DNA of 22,480 nucleotides from Phocaeicola plebeius (GTDB lineage: Bacteria > Bacteroidota > Bacteroidia > Bacteroidales > Bacteroidaceae). This document shows positions 15,001 to 20,500 of the stretch, in pieces. The position numbers and the translations under genes were made by a program. The DNA lies in contig SFDG01000047.1 in NCBI GenBank assembly GCA_004558305.1, positions 1-22,480 of the forward strand, read 5' to 3'. Position 1 is the first letter of the stretch; each line of letters starts with the position of its first letter. The notes beneath the pieces were generated by a model, which did no database searches, was not told the DNA's origin, and saw nothing but the letters and a program-made list of their open reading frames with translations.

Positions 15001-17542
15001 CGATGGTGTCGTGCGCTACTACACATATCGTTTGAATGCTAGTACGACAAATGTCCTGAAACGGTATATAAAAGACGGTGTCTGGCAGGAAGACACGGAC
15101 GAATATGGCATCTCCCATCGGCTGTATGTGTCTGACGGAGGTATTACCTTCACCAAAACCGAAACCGGCTATGTCTATCTGGATCAAACCTGCTTTGAGC
15201 AGGTTGGTACGGCAGAGGTAGCCGTGAAAGAACCTCTGACCAGCGAAGACGGACATAAGATGCTTGTGAAGGCTGCGGATTACGCCAAGGTTATGTCCGG
15301 TACGCTTTCCGCAGCAGCTGTGGTATGCGAAACCGGCACGATTGGAGTGCACAGCGCTACATCCTTTGAAGTTATCTACAGAGACGGCGCATACCAGCTG
15401 GTTTACAATGCACAGCAGTTTGAGCAGCGTGTCACCGGTTTGACCGCCGAGGCAAGAAGCTACACCTACTCCACGGTGAAGCACATGGTCAAGTATAGCG
15501 ATGATACCACGGAGGAATATCTGCCCAAATCCAAAGAAAGCTTCATGGATCCCAACCGGCACAGCACCACGGAGCAGGTTCTGGTTCTCCGCTTTGGCAG
15601 CCCAGAGGAAAATGGCGTTCACACCATCTTCACTGGTAAGATTTCTGACATCATTCTCAAGCCTGTGCAGATTCCTGCCAAGAAGCTTGCCATGACTGGT
15701 CAGACAGACGGCTACAAGATCACCGATACCCTGTATCTGTCCAAGAGCGGCCTGATTGTCAATATTTCCGGCAGCTTTGAATCCAAGTTTGACGGCAGTG
15801 TTTACACTTCCACAAAGCTGATCGCATCCGACCTGGGTAAACTGGCTGTGAAGAGCGCCGATACCGACATCAATGCCAACGGAGAAACCGTCTATCTGGA
15901 TCAGAAAACCGGCGATATTTACAAGCTGGTGGACGGCGTGTTCTACTGTGAGGCTACGCAGGCCAGGATGACAGAGGCCGAAACCATGGCTATCCTGTAT
16001 GTGGTTCCGCCTACGGTCAACACAAGCGGCCCCAACATTCAGATTTTGGCAGGTCAGACCATCATGCTGGAGCGGCTGACGGATCACATTGCAAAGGATG
16101 TCAATGGAATCCAGAAGCAGGGAGACACCGGCACCTTCTATTACTCCGAGGATGGCAACACCGGCTGGACGCCCATCAGCAAGAACAGCGTCACAGTCAA
16201 CAACGGCGTCATCACCGTAAGCTACACGGCAAACGGCCAGGCTGTAACATTGACCATCTTCCAGCAGAATAACGCAGAAGGCGAACTGACCACCTACTTC
16301 AGATTCCCGAAGTTCAGCGGCAATGAGGTGGGCTATATCACCGCGGGCTCCGACGGCACGGTGGTTCTGGAGGGTGTTCAGTCTTCCCAGAGCATTGTGA
16401 CAGCCCAGGATGGAACCTCTTACGAGGTCATGGGCATCTCGGCAGCTCAGAATGTGCAGATCCGTGTAAACGACCCCAACGGCTCTCTGCTCAACGGCAA
16501 CTCCGATGCCGAAGCACCCAATGTTACGGCAGGGGAGAAGGCAACTGTGATTGCAGCCGGGGGCGCAGGCTCCATCGGCACACAGACCAAACCGCTGAAC
16601 ATTGAGGCAAAGCAGGTCGTCTTCCTGAACGCAGATGGTGAACAGGTGATCGAAAAGGATACCTACATCTATATCGATCAGGGCGATACCAGCCTGGACG
16701 GCGATATCATTGTTGATGGCGTAATCTGGGAGCTGAAGACGGCTGACGGCAGTGTCACCGCTGCGGATAAGAACCTGGTGGTGAAAAACGGCGGTACTGC
16801 AACCATCAAGACCAATGTTGCAGAAAACGCTGCCAGTGCCGGCAATGTGGCTCTGAAGACCATTACGGTTGAGAAGTCTCTGAACGGAAAACAAACTTCC
16901 TTGACCATGGATGTGGCGGGGGATGTTCTTACCGGTATGCTTACCGTAACGGAAGGCAGCAAGGCAGACATTGAAGCGGACGGCATGGTATCTGTCAACA
17001 CGACGGAAACCGAAAGCGGCGACCTCAGTGTCTCCGGCGGCAGTACGCTGGATGTCAGCGCGCAGAAGGGCATTTCTGTAAGCGGCAGCCAGACGGTCAC
17101 CGGCAGTAAACTGACCGAAGCCAGCACCGCTGGCGCCATCGCCGTAGCCGGCGACGAGCAGATTACTGACAGTACGGTTACGAAGAATGCCAACGGCAAC
17201 ATCACCGTAGGCGGCAGCCAGACGGTCACCGGCAGCAAACTGACCGAAACCAGCACCAATAGTGCCATCGCCGTAACCGGCGACGAGCAGATTACCGACA
17301 GTACGGTTACGAAGAATGCCAACGGCAACATCACCGTAGGCGGCAGCCAGACGGTCACCGGCAGCATCCTGACCGAGCACCGCCAAGCTGACTGCCAACC
17401 AGAATCTGACGGTTGGCGGCAACACGGTGGTAACCGGCGGCAAACTGACGGCAGAAGCTACGGAAGGCGACATCGCTCTCACGAAGCTTCGTACCCTGAA
17501 TACCACTACTGGCTTCACTGCAGGTGCGGATATGCGCTTTGA
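2..17542 (+). CDS. Giant repeat-rich surface adhesin (LktA/filamentous-haemagglutinin-like), 5' partial, frameshifted near its 3' end
   Basis: The frame is open from the window edge, so the true start, signal peptide and promoter lie upstream; the GTG at position 2 is not a credible start because the sequence begins inside a repeat. The protein is Gly/Ala/Val/Ser/Thr/Asn-rich with very little Cys. Its basic unit is a hydrophobic Gly/Ala stretch (VGVGA-type), then N-K-T-x-A-x-hydrophobic-G, then I-x-A-x2-D-V-x-V-x-A. This is the pattern of beta-solenoid filamentous adhesins, and I recall the same style in proteins called 'leukotoxin LktA family filamentous adhesin'. Order by residue: repeats 1-416 with a Pro/Thr/Ser linker at about 218-297; helical insert 417-587; repeats to about 1200; main array 1290-2123; acidic insert 2124-2270; array 2270-2853; Ala-rich array 2854-4077; beta-rich 4078-4410; Tyr-rich 4410-5337; solenoid with 43-residue tandem repeats to 5792. 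After residue 5792 the frame is wrong and the tail to 17542 is out-of-frame sequence. A role in cell-surface adhesion is inferred from architecture only; substrate unknown. No catalytic motif was recognised. Confidence 0.85.
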   Translation: MDNRAVLRNTATYNIGGGDVEVISTGTGRYTTVADASGKRARHGITVGGMLIPLTPAFQMTKSSAGVGAGIAVEVINIDAIAEIEDGIHFGGAGLGSLKTEADYKANFYIQAAAGSTGGASIAPVMALTVSSVNTKAIVGKLDGTVTEMPGAVVVTANTEAVRKLISDAKAVGSRAGVGAAVGLSILDDSAVAELNRSVKASSVEVAAESISRVSQNVYASSQGASPSTQVPVTTTPSGTDITDFDNLVSDTPGSGDTTKTPSRDPNSKAEQINKQNAAALSNTAGHLSSLSGKNGTMNAERASGLAGKCPSMMTTEGSVQIAATIAVNVHSNKALASIADGVTIEATGDVRVASLEDTDAVIYADSTACNSTIGVGAAAAVNYVEYENKAYVGAKSIKADNLIIRADVLEAANRRSVDEVINELLHYLADTNTGRDVLKGAILKKTGKESLLSYLEGKEGAYEQLLAEYNNKYGTAGALSDDQKVEKMIFEIMLSDVKGEPLGTVVSGAVALAESLLSNLAELLCDPDFLIEALLKDPNAVSRIRQELEAKKMVATVSLDLLLEAAVTELTAKYGNPSELENVGNRISTSAVSGTGAANVGVAGSFALTVLNADAQAILSGLEQPSEQDTVELSGILELYAQSANKVYTTASSSAADNGLPVKNKVGTVPGKRVGVGASFAMTDVDAKAEASVGQNRIVNAQVLSVESIVHNDIDTVSVAGQDPIGRQQSFPDYQPPAIGQTTQPANCTSTKDIAVDASAALNIIKNTVTAAVNQGAVLTLSGNTLVNTARVLSTNEKGEKVYEKAKLYLHARQRGQTYATSSGFSAGETVSVGGSVAVNLSTSDVKADLDGEGHISGPVIVDAETLNEDEAQAFALTYGASLDRYFEKVRMVVGLANTTDDPSTGGANVKVMNQLNSISSSAYGKVSPSMSKSPLMTMVLGSLNLNLPGNTATSSDAVSSALANAGNAAQNMPSFPNNTVNVAAAVGVNVTAHKAKAQVKGNFTAQSVDARAENSANYRAYATGASIARSMNPLVNANVISMGVAVSANHNEADVQLSGTINTTEGVAANAILRQNLDDRFAGLLAAQSLAGAVGSKGKAGSLAGAVSVVKTYGKSSAQILDGTVVNGGDVVVKAVEKSKVAVRADALSAGSSTVGIGAAFALIYDENENLAKIGKNASVTAKSLEVKAEKQAVTEDDYQFPFDLKNLFTVSDGSMDQTSPDNKGLIHLNISDGKKDANGNEKHNSLEVNLSTERVMSAIDALNYLASVNYYMESIAGTVSTPSLNSEAAVSGAFSMLFAKNKTSAEIDDDASIMLDGGEAAVEAKSGVNSRIIGGSLTAAATAGVGVNIAGFDDRSSVNASVGDRTRITASEDIRVSAEAKNDVLAVAVAGVVSTAVEGGGAIGGTLDVILTGNEVNASVGDGVTLTSENGSVSALGKNISDLILVSTSVETAAGNGPAAGGTFAAAVSGNKTYAKVGGGAIVTAAKDVTVKAESEENLINVLASASAALSNQSGAAGTIGVLVSQSDTEAIVGDGSQITAKDGCIDVLAQGDVKQVVAMAALAGSTAQIAAGATVNVGVFGQTVAAVVGRFQTTTEGTGETAPVVTGVTMNASGNVRVLASGSNQTILLTVAGAAGTGNALTGTIPVVISQSTIKTEIGDNSVIHAGDSIAVASDAQIGICSAAGSMAAGGGTVGVGATVSTVVVENQVLTTIGNNVTLSARAAGNGGVRLPNRDEKRRGVTLSANADTRLAMASVSGAAITNVSVGGVVNTLVFKNTVKATAGNGCEIVAGYSEGESQEVSGNDAEAAIESSDETDIYNLAGGIAVSSSVGVGATVVTMVYDKTLEASVGNDSSILASGSIKATAVSDDDLYLLALTFGISGKANVAGDLSVLAFENETTAALGGSLQADDDLYVHAEAITDLLNIATAASGSGTVAVSAVAVVTYFQNKTTAYLRDGTNAGTASNPIGGNVSILASSRETVDADATGGCISGNAAVSGTLDVIVTQVKTEAYTGANVNIYALGDLTVEAKDDYTLRAIVTSIAASGSAGVGVTALVSVSYNTIGAVIGSSGKINVNNAKIQAMSIRDVLSVSATIAGAGVGGVGTALTAIVAGNMLSQDAHDILYSDEAMNPQIQVNDAFDSSHSVAQQYKPKYDSSLGTLLAGDGQTPGRQDYGKYGQTSQDTAPIKGDGKLYIKVNNEFVAITDDEAAGKYKGTQRYLYDSEKDKYVETDLTSANTFDSSLYEQTAEDNKLTAKPVANLSDTISAYVSAGTFVTAAGNIQVLASDTLNTNIISGTVAVSGGEGVGVGLTTAILNSNVQALVAGGATLKADADVSIMASAGAAIKTKEEIEEIEDFGSSGSTYSELKKQGISTNGKNTMRLISVTMSGGTAGVSVSGAVMTVFSTAEAILAGNVENAKTLNVKANMNYGDVLTVNTGAAGGIAGVNVSLAATFFQGEAEASITGNANITSNNLTELNVTTTGRTNSTVAVGSLAAGAAGVNAGVGLAVNHTKVRSYIDKNVVVDSAKAALTVKHDFEANADGYIISIAGGAVAVGTSVVVVINKLNAESYIGHSSDATIGTVTGSITVKEIQVSADAKGETTVAGAGAAGGAASVNGIVSVGLGYLTNIAAIRGVNIVTTGDITVEADFDGDVKVISTSIVGGTVAAGATVDVAYIGSTNKAILDLTGSTVSADGSVCVSAGSEDKPNDSYCQVNAITGAGGTTAVGVNLALAFNKAVNNAEILGTSGTMSADSVEVLAYGSAKAHTLVVNAAIGAVTGNASLAFAWVGSEQKANMDTDAVLDIEKALTVKSVLSAVTAENLISHQKGEVEKDGEKQSVEKRVEVTFENVAEARIYSASAGMLAVTGNGAVALSDATSSAIAGFAGEAGDVTVSNTAASTAYAQIDNLSVSLNSMGVMLGYSFASGTFEAVMKANGDVECGSITISNTYSSVADTEVTPAAGGVVSYENIGLNTAAAYTTTSANTGIRGNGQITAQGSVSISAVGTSLAKANIITAKAPKLPDVTISEINVVANVAVAVNKVRQNTFIRECILNTKGTDVVITSDLNKDASSNSESPDFLGAVARVGASSDGSITMSHVKATANVCVASFDAANEAVVSNISGTIEGSFRVAANTSSFADAGIYGGSSLSYYSGTITTVNAFAGGSSKADLNTTSGKKVSAKSITLENRYQTRANAVSRQSEDGISASLVDGSVNTAYAQARSSACAGIEGDGEVSADDHIGILTDGTADANAAIAASKISASGVNIAANVVTAEVTAEHIAHIGSDTTAPSVSCTKGDITVESNFNNDNTSGANAVVGSGSTSGSTAVSLFGVKASTATATMNAKAKAFIHANTLSAIGAVTVAMNGKANAKADVDNSTVTLGVYNATVLVATSNASGSFGAELKANTLNAASVSVENNAYAQSHAETGAAGGISVSLDSAECNVATANANTVSNASIGIDNGGIVSGGISLRNLGSTSAKALGRAVEVSVERLKLAVNVTNANLSTQQNTGFTYGGELKVGGSVNILSEVVSDDTHGKAVAETGTAAGVNLNLAGATVNKASAKSATKNLLTVTGITGNLLTVGGSFAANAKSLTQAQAACRMPTTISAVSLGGMFASSATGDTVKAQLSGANMDVTGGVAVEAIGNTASNAEARSAGGGGLASAAVTSSSATIGAEGLNKQQTVVSGIQGGKIHAGDDILVRAYNTGFAEAVVRKGMTVSALGIEKTELPTQSWYYTKAYVNGNAELTSNENVTIRSEELTKAESDASGTSIGFAVDATYTKGENHITSTNDIDVGAQIHAEGALTITTVSNALMKARTVADGGGFFKKGTVKAINELIRSSTITIGENSDLSANFGDLNISSNVGEDDSINTYAKICSGGVVALGTVRTELTLSNTSKVTIDGISKITNRFGTVNIRSNASQNGVYTYASADCSGLGVAPNVKNIAAITLDSSVTIQNVAKEIEGRYVYINSVLNKLDVYSYGYAKGSSLGANIDSMNDLNTTLRANTTVSSITIIGHDGAILNATSAPEYLDANIHTDARVQLNAIGDAYAKSKVVTTESATVTVSNLTYKGANLRIDNREFSEDRVLYEEHTGGFIRKHTSNKDSGFTHNGSVTVNGITLYLGDAAAGIYIDVSDRGGVRQVGIRNEAVIWTQTSESVTFGNISNSLPGYAYVSNNGDGDATVTGMVVYDQSMIPSLTITNSTAKSIVLKGMTYVNTGFVNPRVFVDGRRKSITPVQTSYLPAFVVTTSSDADVKLTGLIPVYDGTAQISWTGAVGGNLSHASVIAADSTVSPLWVHTLKISGAGSIGSSENPFSVWVFKGSAGTVDATASGDIFMDITGALIQWVDSVSGSETASGADIDVDLSGIQSSKGSVYLDLQKGRNIFWVKGTTTVTIPVPGTLDYVEGDSNVVMLTSKYELKGMDMLEHYLTAYDSAEDLLIYQLPNGSLIYTDVNGNVARIEESGIASDVGHYQFIYENQKLVQIKLSDGITIDLEEGLLTVEDDTTFEVLTQVISSDWLEKVNLFNGMTVRLTREVNGTVQEWETKLIYSNVFIGTKQYYFLDGLNPTVNSVVNDTTGTVYYIIEHDTATKSVKFYQVEGTGTSSITNLETFKNLMVKGDKVETHNGYYRDKQSQTSAFGGNGHADYSIQHLYNTRNLASDEFVDTNFLGTGYKVTIKYEDYGFHYYYNGTELDVEDTVFGKTIVNSTLPKLNNVFWSESYATEVQTRVQVDGTEIWLECNRPGDFFGFTEPTYSVKNVKYTWHTYEFQAKSKTVSFQCFKLAEVSTSISNESEYSGIRYTTASGQYIYEVTENGQTVYQDENGNHVILYEEITNHVDSQGCSALLQNGVAYKFSESDNGQGCFETLEGSVVYTDSNGAKYYRYGVLQSDGTIEYNTYDFVSDGTAVKYLLYVKVDGDNISLVTQKQLDETIVSEGDQEIYYTASNDTTTRLNKSTGEDTVYIVNNIGGTDKVSHMTSSDFEIYMDSDGVVRYYTYRLNASTTNVLKRYIKDGVWQEDTDEYGISHRLYVSDGGITFTKTETGYVYLDQTCFEQVGTAEVAVKEPLTSEDGHKMLVKAADYAKVMSGTLSAAAVVCETGTIGVHSATSFEVIYRDGAYQLVYNAQQFEQRVTGLTAEARSYTYSTVKHMVKYSDDTTEEYLPKSKESFMDPNRHSTTEQVLVLRFGSPEENGVHTIFTGKISDIILKPVQIPAKKLAMTGQTDGYKITDTLYLSKSGLIVNISGSFESKFDGSVYTSTKLIASDLGKLAVKSADTDINANGETVYLDQKTGDIYKLVDGVFYCEATQARMTEAETMAILYVVPPTVNTSGPNIQILAGQTIMLERLTDHIAKDVNGIQKQGDTGTFYYSEDGNTGWTPISKNSVTVNNGVITVSYTANGQAVTLTIFQQNNAEGELTTYFRFPKFSGNEVGYITAGSDGTVVLEGVQSSQSIVTAQDGTSYEVMGISAAQNVQIRVNDPNGSLLNGNSDAEAPNVTAGEKATVIAAGGAGSIGTQTKPLNIEAKQVVFLNADGEQVIEKDTYIYIDQGDTSLDGDIIVDGVIWELKTADGSVTAADKNLVVKNGGTATIKTNVAENAASAGNVALKTITVEKSLNGKQTSLTMDVAGDVLTGMLTVTEGSKADIEADGMVSVNTTETESGDLSVSGGSTLDVSAQKGISVSGSQTVTGSKLTEASTAGAIAVAGDEQITDSTVTKNANGNITVGGSQTVTGSKLTETSTNSAIAVTGDEQITDSTVTKNANGNITVGGSQTVTGSILTEHRQADCQPESDGWRQHGGNRRQTDGRSYGRRHRSHEASYPEYHYWLHCRCGYAL
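1240..1755 (+). other. Helical insert inside the adhesin repeats
   Basis: About 170 residues interrupt the beta repeats. They are rich in Leu, Glu and Lys with amphipathic spacing (for example VDEVINELLHYLAD and QKVEKMIFEIML) and contain almost no Gly-rich repeat sequence. The solenoid pattern resumes at about 1,780 with T-G-A-A-N-V-G-V-A. It probably forms a helical domain looping out of the stalk; I do not recognise its family. Confidence 0.6.
3870..6370 (+). repeat. Main array of degenerate 65-75 residue solenoid repeats within the adhesin
   Basis: Roughly a dozen units follow one another with little linker. Each contains a Gly/Ala/Val-rich hydrophobic segment, an N-x-T-x-A-x2-G turn (for example GNKTYAKVGG near 4,420, FENETTAALGG near 5,700 and FQNKTTAYL near 5,855), and a rung of the type I-x-A-x2-D-V-x-V-x-A-x-S. 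Copies are similar as protein but diverged as DNA, so the array is old. A repetitive beta-solenoid stalk is the likely fold (inference). Confidence 0.75.
6810..8560 (+). repeat. Second array of Gly/Ala-rich solenoid repeats within the adhesin
   Basis: The same unit type as the main array resumes after an acidic insert (about 6,370-6,810) rich in Asp, Tyr, Lys and Gln with no repeat pattern. Units here often carry A-G-A-A-G-G or A-G-G-A-V-A-V-G in the hydrophobic segment, followed by I-T-V-E-A-D or L-N-V-K-A-N type rungs. The array ends with a charged stretch (E-V-E-K-D-G-E-K) near 8,510. Confidence 0.65.
8560..12230 (+). repeat. Ala/Asn/Ser-rich repeat array within the adhesin
   Basis: The composition changes from the V-G-V-G-A style to dense A-N-A, A-Y-A and S-K-A patterns such as NTAYAQARSSA near 9,665 and NNAYAQSHAETGAAGG near 10,280. 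Units remain about 70-90 residues, alternating Ala-rich strands with I-S-A-x-G-x-V-x-I rungs. This looks like a distinct segment of the stalk. Exact unit boundaries could not be fixed by eye. Confidence 0.6.
13230..16010 (+). other. Tyr-rich, beta-strand-rich non-solenoid region of the adhesin with Y-x-D-x-N-G motifs
   Basis: This roughly 930-residue stretch loses the Gly/Ala repeat and becomes rich in Tyr, Thr, Asp, Glu and Lys, with many paired Tyr (H-Y-Y-Y-N-G near 14,095). A short motif, aromatic or aliphatic then Y-x-D-x-N-G with a following Tyr or hydrophobic strand, recurs at about 13,387, 14,491, 14,653 and 14,988, and a Y-L-D-x3-G-D-I-Y variant lies near 15,892. It may be the ligand-binding or tip-like part, but that is inference; no named domain is recognised. 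Confidence 0.6.
17078..17377 (+). repeat. 129-bp (43-residue) tandem repeat, two full copies plus a truncated third
   Basis: Copies start at 17,078, 17,207 and 17,336, an exact 129-base period. Each reads V-x-G-S-Q-T-V-T-G-S, then L-T-E-x-S-T, then A-I-A-V-x-G-D-E-Q-I-T-D-S-T-V-T-K-N-A-N-G-N-I-T. Copies 1 and 2 are nearly identical in DNA, much closer than any other repeats in the gene, so they look like a recent duplication. The third copy stops after T-E at the frameshift. Confidence 0.92.
17370..17385 (+). other. Frameshift joining the two parts of the giant adhesin
   Basis: Upstream the protein reads in the frame of position 2, downstream in the frame of position 3. In the two preceding 129-bp copies, CTGACCGAA is followed by RCCAGCACC. 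Here CTGACCGAG is followed directly by CACCGCC, as if five bases (GCCAG) were missing. Restoring them gives T-E-A-S-T-A-K-L-T-A, which matches the earlier copies. It could be a real deletion, or an assembly or sequencing error within near-identical repeats. Confidence 0.85.
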
Positions 17543-20500
17543 CGACTGGATGTCGGAAAAGAGCTATAATACCGTAGCTGTGGGTGGTACCTTCGGTATG
17601 CGTGAAAACGGCGGCACCAGCTTCGACAGCTATGAGGCAGGCTATGGCAACAGAGCCTTCATCAAGTACGCGGATACGGATAACAACACCAATGCGCTGC
17701 TCAGCATTTCCGCAGGCAATGTGGGCAAAACGAGCAACAGGCTTGTGGTGGATATCCCCGCAGAGTTGACCATGCAGATGCCGCAAGTCGGCAATGTCTA
17801 CATTGACGCTCTGGAACTGGTTCTGGCAGATTCTGATTCCTACGATCCCAATTCCGGCACATACAACAGGGTCTGGCTCAGCCAGACGGATGACCTGCTG
17901 GATGGCTACTTCGTCACGACACTGGATAACCCGAAGATCAACGAGTTTACTGCCCGGGATCCCGCCACCGGCGAGGAAACCATGCAGGGCGATCGGCTGG
18001 ATCACATCGTTGACAAGACGGTGGGAACGGAATTTGAGATTCCCGCAGCGGAAGATCTGGCAGACCGCTTCCTAGGTGCAAAGGGAGAGCTGAACGGCAT
18101 TCTCAATGCAGCTGCGGTTCAGACCATGATTGGTGCGGAGCTGGACAGCAAGGTGCTCTCTGAGATTATCCCCGATGAACAGCGTGAAACGCTGATGAAC
18201 CAGCTGGGAATGCTGGATGGTCTGACTGAGCAGCAAAAGCAGGAGCTTCTGGCTCCTGAGCAGGCGCAGAAGGTGCTGGAATCCATCCTGCAGAGTGAAG
18301 CCTATGATGCAGAGCAAATCTACAGCGCCATGCTGGCAACGGATGAAGCCGGACAGAAGAAGCTCTTTGCCCTGCTGATGGATGCCCAGCTGAGCGGGCA
18401 GACCGAAGGAAAGCCCTTCACCGATCTGGATCAGCTGATCAATGATCTGCTTACCGACGAGGAGCGTGAGGAGCTCTACAAGCAGGCAATCCGTGAAAAT
18501 GGCATTCCCGAAGAAGCAGACCCCAACAATACCGGCGATACCGATCCCAGAGCGTTCCATGTGGAAATCGGTGTCAGCACCGGCAATACCACAATCTACA
18601 ATGACGGCGATATCGAGATTACCGTGAACGGTAACAGCGATCTCACCGCCGAGAACATCCAGTCCGAGCGCGGCGATGTGAGCGTTGAAGTGCAAAACGG
18701 CAGCATCCTCTCCGCAGGCGCCGGTGCAAACATCACCGGCGAAAATGTCAGCCTGAGTGCATCCGAGAATATCGGCACCCAGGAGAAGCCTGTGAATGTG
18801 GAGCAAGTCGAGGAAGAACCCAATGTGACTGTAACCGTAATCGGCAAGGGCGTCGCCCACAGCGAGACCATCACCGATCCGGAAGGCAATGAAAAGACCA
18901 TCTGGGTTATGGATGTGGAGCTTCGCTACGACTGGGCGCGAACGGACGATGCTGAGGCCACCAAGCGTCTGGATGCCGAGGCAGCCAATGGCGATATCTT
19001 CCTGGCAGAACAGACCGGAAACACCGGCCTGGGAATCCTTACCGGGGCAGGCACGGTATCTGTCCTGACACCTGGCAGCATCGCCGATGTGCGCACGGAT
19101 GCTGAGAAGGCAGCCGGAACGCCCAATATTACGACGGAAAACGCCATTGTCATTTCCGAGGATGGGTCTATCGGTACAGAAGAGCAGCCCATTTCTGTGA
19201 ATATTGGCGAGCACATGAAGGCTTCTGCGGAAGGCGATGTCAACATCACTACCACGGAAAACCTCAGCATCACTGCGGATTCTCAGACAGGTGAGCTGAA
19301 TATCGAAGGCCAGAAGGATCTGACGGTTGACAATACCCAGAGCAGCGCAGATGGCACCGGCAATATGAACATCGGCAACATTGCGGCTGGCGGCACGGCT
19401 TCCGTTACTGCCAAGGGCGATATGCTGGCTTCGGACGGCAGTTCGCTGGTTTCCGGCGACAGCATCGCACTGAATGCAGGCGGCGGCATTGGCACCGCTC
19501 AGCAGCCTCTGAGAGTGGATACCGCAGCGGGCAGCACCGGTTCCGGAAGCCTGACAGCCATCGGCGGTGCAGATGTTACCGTGGAAGAAATCAACGGCGA
19601 TTTGGCTATTGATTCCGTGGTCTCTGGCGGCAACGCCAATATTACCGCAGACGGAAGCATCACCGATACCAATGGCAATGCCATTGCAGATGCGGCAGAC
19701 AGCCAGAAGAAGGCTGACGATGCCAAGAACCTGGCAGACGAAGCTCGGTCGGAAGCAGATGCTCTGGATGAATATGCAGCAGGCATTGAGAAGGTTGCCG
19801 CAGACAAGGAAAATCTTGCCAAGGAAGCTGCGGAGCGTGCCGAAGAAATCCAGCAGAAGATTGACGATGCTTTGGCGAAGAATCCTGATGCCAATGTGAA
19901 CGCTCTGCTGAATCAGCTGAAGCTGGCCCAGGCAGCTGCCGACAAGGCACAGGAAATTGCCGATCAGGCCAAGGCCGAGGCAAAGGCCCAGCGTGCCATC
20001 GCAGACGAGGCAGCGGAGAAGGCACAGATGCTGAACGATGCAGCCAAGGCAGCTCAGGATGCAGCAGATGCGGCTCTCGAGAAAGCCAATGCAGAGGATC
20101 CGTCCATTAAGACGGGCGGAGATCTGAACCTCACCGCAGGCGGCACCATCGGTACCGGCAGCAATGCTCTGGATACCGAGGTGGGAGGCAAGACGAATGT
20201 CTCCGCTGAGGGTGATGTAAACCTGTCCGAGAGAGGCGATATGCACATCGGCACGATCACCAATCCGGAAGATGCCAAGCTGGCGCTGGACAGCACCGGC
20301 GGCATTACCTCCGACAGTGTGATTTCCGGCGACGATCTGGATATCAACGCCCTTGGCGGCAATGTGCAGGTGGAGACGGATGTGAACAGCATCAGCGGTG
20401 CGGTTTCCGGCGATGCGCAGATCAGCAACTCCGGGGATCTCCGGGTGGATGACCTGACTGTAAAGGGGCAGCTGGATCTAAGCGCAGACGGCGCGATCAC

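Noticed and set aside
17078..17377. CRISPR-like array
   Set aside because: The units are directly adjacent 129-base coding repeats with no short repeat and unique spacer alternation.
17370..17385. Programmed ribosomal frameshift at the junction
   Set aside because: No slippery heptamer, no internal Shine-Dalgarno sequence and no obvious downstream pseudoknot. Comparison with the neighbouring repeat copies explains the shift more simply as five missing bases.
8108..17518. Antisense open frame of 3,136 codons on the minus strand
   Set aside because: It lies in exact codon register opposite the adhesin and exists because the sense strand lacks TTA, CTA and TCA. Its translation is Gly/His/Arg/Cys-rich with no domain, and no promoter or ribosome binding site was seen. 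The antisense open frame shifts register at the sense frameshift, as expected of a shadow.
17427..17540. Independent start for a separate C-terminal gene (GTG at 17,427 or ATG at 17,532)
   Set aside because: No ribosome binding site or promoter, no signal peptide, and the sequence before both codons continues the repeat protein in frame.
18072..20246. Antisense open frame of 724 codons opposite the C-terminal part
   Set aside because: Shadow of the shifted sense frame, ending opposite the CTA at 18,072.
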